A stretch of DNA of 11,182 bases from Rhizobacter sp. Its GTDB lineage: Bacteria > Pseudomonadota > Gammaproteobacteria > Burkholderiales > Burkholderiaceae_C. The position numbers and the translations under genes were made by a program. Below the pieces are notes generated by a model. That model was not told the DNA's origin. It saw only the letters and a list, made by a program, of their open reading frames with translations, and did no database searches. Numbering within the stretch: the first letter of the stretch is position 1; each line of letters opens with the position of its first letter. This document shows positions 9,301 to 11,182 of the stretch, piece by piece. Location: positions 1 to 11,182 of the forward strand of contig JANYBE010000658.1 in the NCBI GenBank assembly GCA_025360945.1, written 5' to 3'.

Positions 9301-10335
9301 GGCTTGAGCCAACATAGCCACTTCATCGGCAAGCCCAACGATCGCGGCGTGATGGAAGTCTGGCGCGATGCGAAGAGCGTGTTCAGCGCGCCTTTGCGCG
9401 ATCTGCACCAGGCCTGGGACGATGTGAGCTGGCGCATTTGCAGGTTGCGCGACAACCCGGCCTGCGCCGATGCCGAGCACGAGGCCGCGGGCCGCAGCGA
9501 CGATCCGGGCCTGCACCTGGCGCTTAGCTTTGACGCGAAGGAGAACATCGCCGCGCCGTTCATCAATCGCGCACGCCCCAAGCTCGCGGTCCTGCGCGAG
9601 CAGGGCGTCAACAGCCATCTCGAGATGAGCTATGCGATGCACCTTGCAGGCTTCGAGACCTACGACGTGCACATGAGCGACCTGCAGGCGGGCCGGGCGC
9701 GTCTGGATCAGTTTCAGGGCTTCGTCGCCTGCGGTGGCTTCAGCTACGGCGACACGCTCGGCGCCGGCGAAGGCTGGGCGCGTTCCGTGTTGTTTAACCC
9801 CGTGCTCGCAGATCAGTTTGCGGCCTTTTTCAATCGCAGCGATGTCTTCGCGCTCGGCGTGTGCAACGGCTGCCAGATGATGGCCGCGCTCGCGCCCATC
9901 ATCCCTGGCGCGCAGGCGTGGCCCACGTTCACGCGCAACCAGAGCGAGCAATACGAGGCACGGTTGACGCTCGTCGAGGTGCTGAAGAGCCCGTCGATCT
10001 TCTTCGCCGGCATGACCGGTAGCAGGCTGCCGGTCGCGGTGGCGCACGGCGAAGGCTTTGCCGACTTCTCGCAGCGCGGCGACGCCATGACCGTGAAGCG
10101 CGCGATGCGCTTTGTCGACAATACCGGCGCGTCGACCGAAGCCTATCCGTTCAACCCGAATGGCAGCCCCGACGGCCTGACGGCCGTGACCACCGCCGAC
10201 GGCCGCTTCACGGCGCTGATGCCGCATGCCGAACGCGTGTTTCGCAACGTACAGATGAGCTGGACCGATGGCGACCGCAGCTCGGCAAGCCCGTGGATGC
10301 GCATGTTCGGCAACGCGCGTGTCTGGTTGGGCTGA
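6337..10335 (+). CDS. purL: Phosphoribosylformylglycinamidine synthase (FGAM synthase), large single-chain PurL
   Basis: This 1332-residue cytoplasmic enzyme makes FGAM from FGAR, ATP and glutamine, the fourth step of purine synthesis. E. coli PurL has about 1295 residues, so it is full length. The order is an N-terminal PurS-like domain (about 1-150), a linker, two AIRS-type halves and a C-terminal class I glutaminase. Visible motifs are [12 protein letters not shown] near 221-232, the loop KVETHNHPT with [21 protein letters not shown] near 305-340, GKDSLSMR, and [18 protein letters not shown]. In the glutaminase the nucleophile is Cys1176 in GVCNGC and the His-Glu pair is His1297/Glu1299 in MPHAER, where related enzymes usually have PHPER. 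GTG 6337 is the first start codon in a frame open upstream; no Shine-Dalgarno sequence is seen. It is divergent from map and followed after 74 bp by the sigma factor gene. Confidence 0.96.
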   Translation: MTSTSQHLTHFEGGNALSTFRAQALMLRLQAVEARISGLAARHVHWVCSDAPLAREDHDKLAGLLRYGNPYPGPTEGTLIVVAPRLGTVSPWASKATDIAHNCGAAIRRVERVTEFRITFKSGLLGGARPLTADRLRACAELLHDRMTESVLGSREDAVHLFDAQAAEAMQHVDVLGQGRTALVQANTEFGLALSDDEIDYLVDAFTDLRRNPTDVELMMFAQANSEHCRHKIFNAQFVIDGVAQERSMFQMIRHTEAQSPQHTIVAYSDNASVMEGGTIERWLPQGYTNAPLYSARIEPVHVLMKVETHNHPTAISPFPGASTGAGGEIRDEGATGRGSKPKAGITGFSVSNLNLPGTSEPWEQSPYGKPEHIASALQIMIDGPLGGAAFNNEFGRPNLGGYFRVYEQTVGVGANAQRRGYHKPIMIAGGLGSISASQTHKISFLPGTLLIQLGGPGMRIGMGGGAASSMAAGANAAALDFDSVQRGNPEIERRAQEVINHCWALGDSNPILAIHDVGAGGISNAFPELVDGAGMGARFNMRAVPLEETGLAPKEIWCNESQERYVMAVSPEALPMLRAMCERERCPFAVVGVTTAEKELILEDGLDGERAIAMPMDVLLGKPPKMLRDVKRVERASPELDLNDVTLAKVAFDVLRHPTVASKRFLITIGDRTVGGLNSRDQMVGPWQVPVADCAVTLADFSGFQGEAMSIGERTPLAALDAPASGRMAVGEAITNLLAAPFELERVKLSCNWMAACGEPGEDAALYETVRAVAMELCPALGISVPVGKDSLSMRTRWNDGGQTKQVTAPVSLIVTAFATLADVRTTLTPQLQAGDTTLILIDLGRGRNRMAGSMLAQVLDQFGSTVPDLDDPARLKALVAAINTLRGQGRLLAYHDRSDGGLWATVCEMAFAGNKGVSLNVDMLVTEGDGISDSRADYGDSKNWATQVGARRSELTLRALFSEELGAVIQVPSIVRNEVMQTLREFGLSQHSHFIGKPNDRGVMEVWRDAKSVFSAPLRDLHQAWDDVSWRICRLRDNPACADAEHEAAGRSDDPGLHLALSFDAKENIAAPFINRARPKLAVLREQGVNSHLEMSYAMHLAGFETYDVHMSDLQAGRARLDQFQGFVACGGFSYGDTLGAGEGWARSVLFNPVLADQFAAFFNRSDVFALGVCNGCQMMAALAPIIPGAQAWPTFTRNQSEQYEARLTLVEVLKSPSIFFAGMTGSRLPVAVAHGEGFADFSQRGDAMTVKRAMRFVDNTGASTEAYPFNPNGSPDGLTAVTTADGRFTALMPHAERVFRNVQMSWTDGDRSSASPWMRMFGNARVWLG

Positions 10336-10409
10336 TCGGGAGATTTATTTTCGAATTCTTTGAACTGTTTTCGCACGCCGGGCAATCAACGCTCCAACGG
10401 GAGTAGTGG
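10336..10409 (+). promoter_or_regulatory. AT-rich gap between purL and the sigma factor gene, possible promoter and RBS
   Basis: This 74-bp gap includes an AT-rich stretch (10341-10370) that stands out from the GC-rich surroundings. TTTGAACTG contains GAACT (10362-10366), like the -35 element of RpoE-type promoters, and TCAAC occurs at 10386-10390. The spacer of about 18-19 bp is longer than usual, so self-activation by the ECF factor is only a suggestion. GGGAG (10399-10403), 6 nt before ATG 10410, is a good ribosome binding site. I see no hairpin-plus-T terminator for purL. Confidence 0.35.
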
Positions 10410-11012
10410 ATGCTTCACAGTCGAGACGACAGTCCCGCACAGCAGCCAATGCCGGGCGGGCAGGGCGAGTCGGCGGAAAGACGCCTGATCGGCCGCATCG
10501 CGGCGAGCGACATGCGGGCGTTCGAGCAGTTTTATCGCGCCTATCACGCGCGGCTGACGCGATTTCTTGATCGCATGACGCGCCGGCGTGGCCTGGTCGA
10601 AGAGGTGCTGAACGACACGATGCTGGTGGTCTGGAACCGCTCCGACCGCTTCGACGGCAGCAGCAAGGTCTCGACCTGGGTCTTTGCGATCGCGTACCGG
10701 AAGGCCCTGAAGGCCTTGCAGCGGCAGGACGAGGCGGTTGAGGACGAGACGCTGGCCGAGCGCCCCGAGCTCGGCGCCGGCCCGGAGCAGCAGGCGCAGG
10801 CCGGGCAGGTGAGGGCGCAATTGGTGCGCGCGCTCGACGCGCTGTCGATTGACCACCGCGCGGTCGTCGAGTTAGCGTATTTTCATGGCATGGGCTACCG
10901 CGAGATCGCCCAGATCGTCGACTGCCCGGTAGACACGGTGAAGACGCGCATGTTTCACGCCCGGCGCCGCTTGCGCGCGCTGCTCGCCGGGGACGCGGAG
11001 GATTGGCTGTGA
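10410..11012 (+). CDS. ECF-family RNA polymerase sigma factor (sigma-70 group IV)
   Basis: The 200-residue product has the two-domain layout of extracytoplasmic-function sigma factors, which direct RNA polymerase to a stress or envelope regulon. The sigma2 domain spans about 35-105, including the region 2.2-2.4 stretch DTMLVVWNRSDRF followed by STWVFAIAYRKAL. An acidic, low-complexity linker (about 106-135) leads to sigma4 at about 137-192, with the helix-turn-helix GYREIAQIVDCPVDTVKTRMFHARRRLR. There is no sigma3 domain or C-terminal extension. The N-terminus (1-22) is polar and unconserved. ATG 10410 is supported by GGGAG 6 nt upstream. The stop overlaps the start of a zinc-type anti-sigma gene, the usual arrangement for a sequestered sigma factor. 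The regulon and inducing signal cannot be read from the sequence. Confidence 0.93.
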   Translation: MLHSRDDSPAQQPMPGGQGESAERRLIGRIAASDMRAFEQFYRAYHARLTRFLDRMTRRRGLVEEVLNDTMLVVWNRSDRFDGSSKVSTWVFAIAYRKALKALQRQDEAVEDETLAERPELGAGPEQQAQAGQVRAQLVRALDALSIDHRAVVELAYFHGMGYREIAQIVDCPVDTVKTRMFHARRRLRALLAGDAEDWL

Positions 11013-11182
11013 ACGGACGAATCTTGCGATTGGGTGGTGACGAACACGACATCGTTCAGTTGCTGTTACCGTGGGTTGATGGTGGTCACCTGGACGCGGC
11101 CGAGGCGGCGCGCGTCGCCACGCACTTGAGCAGCTGCGCGCGTTGCCAGGCCGACATCGCCTGGCAACGCAGGCTGAGAGAG
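11009..11182 (+). CDS. Zinc-binding anti-sigma factor, N-terminal part (cut by window end)
   Basis: GTG 11009 overlaps the sigma factor stop (GTGA, 11009-11012), which implies translational coupling. The 58 visible residues run open to the window end. They contain LLPWVDGGHLDAAEAARV followed by His39-x3-Cys43-x2-Cys46 (HLSSCARC). This is the HxxxCxxC core of zinc-associated anti-sigma domains (zf-HC2 type), with His13 or His27 as possible further zinc ligands. Such proteins bind and hold the partner ECF factor. Many have a transmembrane helix and a periplasmic sensor domain, which would lie beyond the window. The call rests on the motif and on the position next to the sigma gene. Confidence 0.85.
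   Translation, partial: MNGRILRLGGDEHDIVQLLLPWVDGGHLDAAEAARVATHLSSCARCQADIAWQRRLRE

Noticed and set aside
9220..10227. 335-codon minus-strand frame opposite the PurL glutaminase domain
   Set aside because: It is antisense to conserved catalytic motifs and contains no family motif of its own.
10345..11052. 235-codon minus-strand frame opposite the sigma factor gene
   Set aside because: It is antisense to clear sigma2 and sigma4 motifs and has an extremely Arg/Pro/Ser-rich composition.

Overview
The window is GC-rich (roughly 60-65% by eye) and looks like chromosomal DNA of a betaproteobacterium, most likely of the order Burkholderiales. The evidence is a phaC-phaA-phaB order with PhaA and PhaB very close to the Cupriavidus necator proteins, a map-glnD pair, and a very long PurL (1332 residues). 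Nearly all of it is coding, and no stretch above 300 bases lacks a gene or gene remnant. I see no tRNA, rRNA, CRISPR array, insertion sequence or prophage.

Layout. (1) 1-2183, plus strand: the 3' end of phaC, then phaA and phaB, which are the polyhydroxyalkanoate (PHA) synthesis genes. They turn acetyl-CoA into acetoacetyl-CoA, then (R)-3-hydroxybutyryl-CoA, then polymer. (2) 6234-2197, minus strand: map (methionine aminopeptidase) and glnD (PII uridylyltransferase/uridylyl-removing enzyme), closely spaced. They are followed by a UPF0016/GDT1 (TMEM165-like, putative Mn2+ exporter) gene broken by about five frameshifts. This remnant converges on phaB, and the two stop codons sit at opposite ends of one perfect 8-bp hairpin. 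(3) 6337-10335, plus strand, divergent from map: purL, the fused synthetase/glutaminase of purine synthesis. (4) 10410-11182, plus strand: an ECF sigma factor whose stop codon overlaps the start of a zinc-binding anti-sigma factor, cut by the window end.

The genes cover carbon storage, nitrogen sensing, protein maturation, purine synthesis and a stress-type sigma/anti-sigma switch. They look like neighbouring transcription units and not like one pathway. I found no convincing undescribed multi-gene system. The points most worth a second look are the multiply frameshifted GDT1 gene, the shared stop-codon hairpin, a possible leaderless promoter for map with a run of seven C between the -10 box and the ATG, and the ECF pair with unknown signal.
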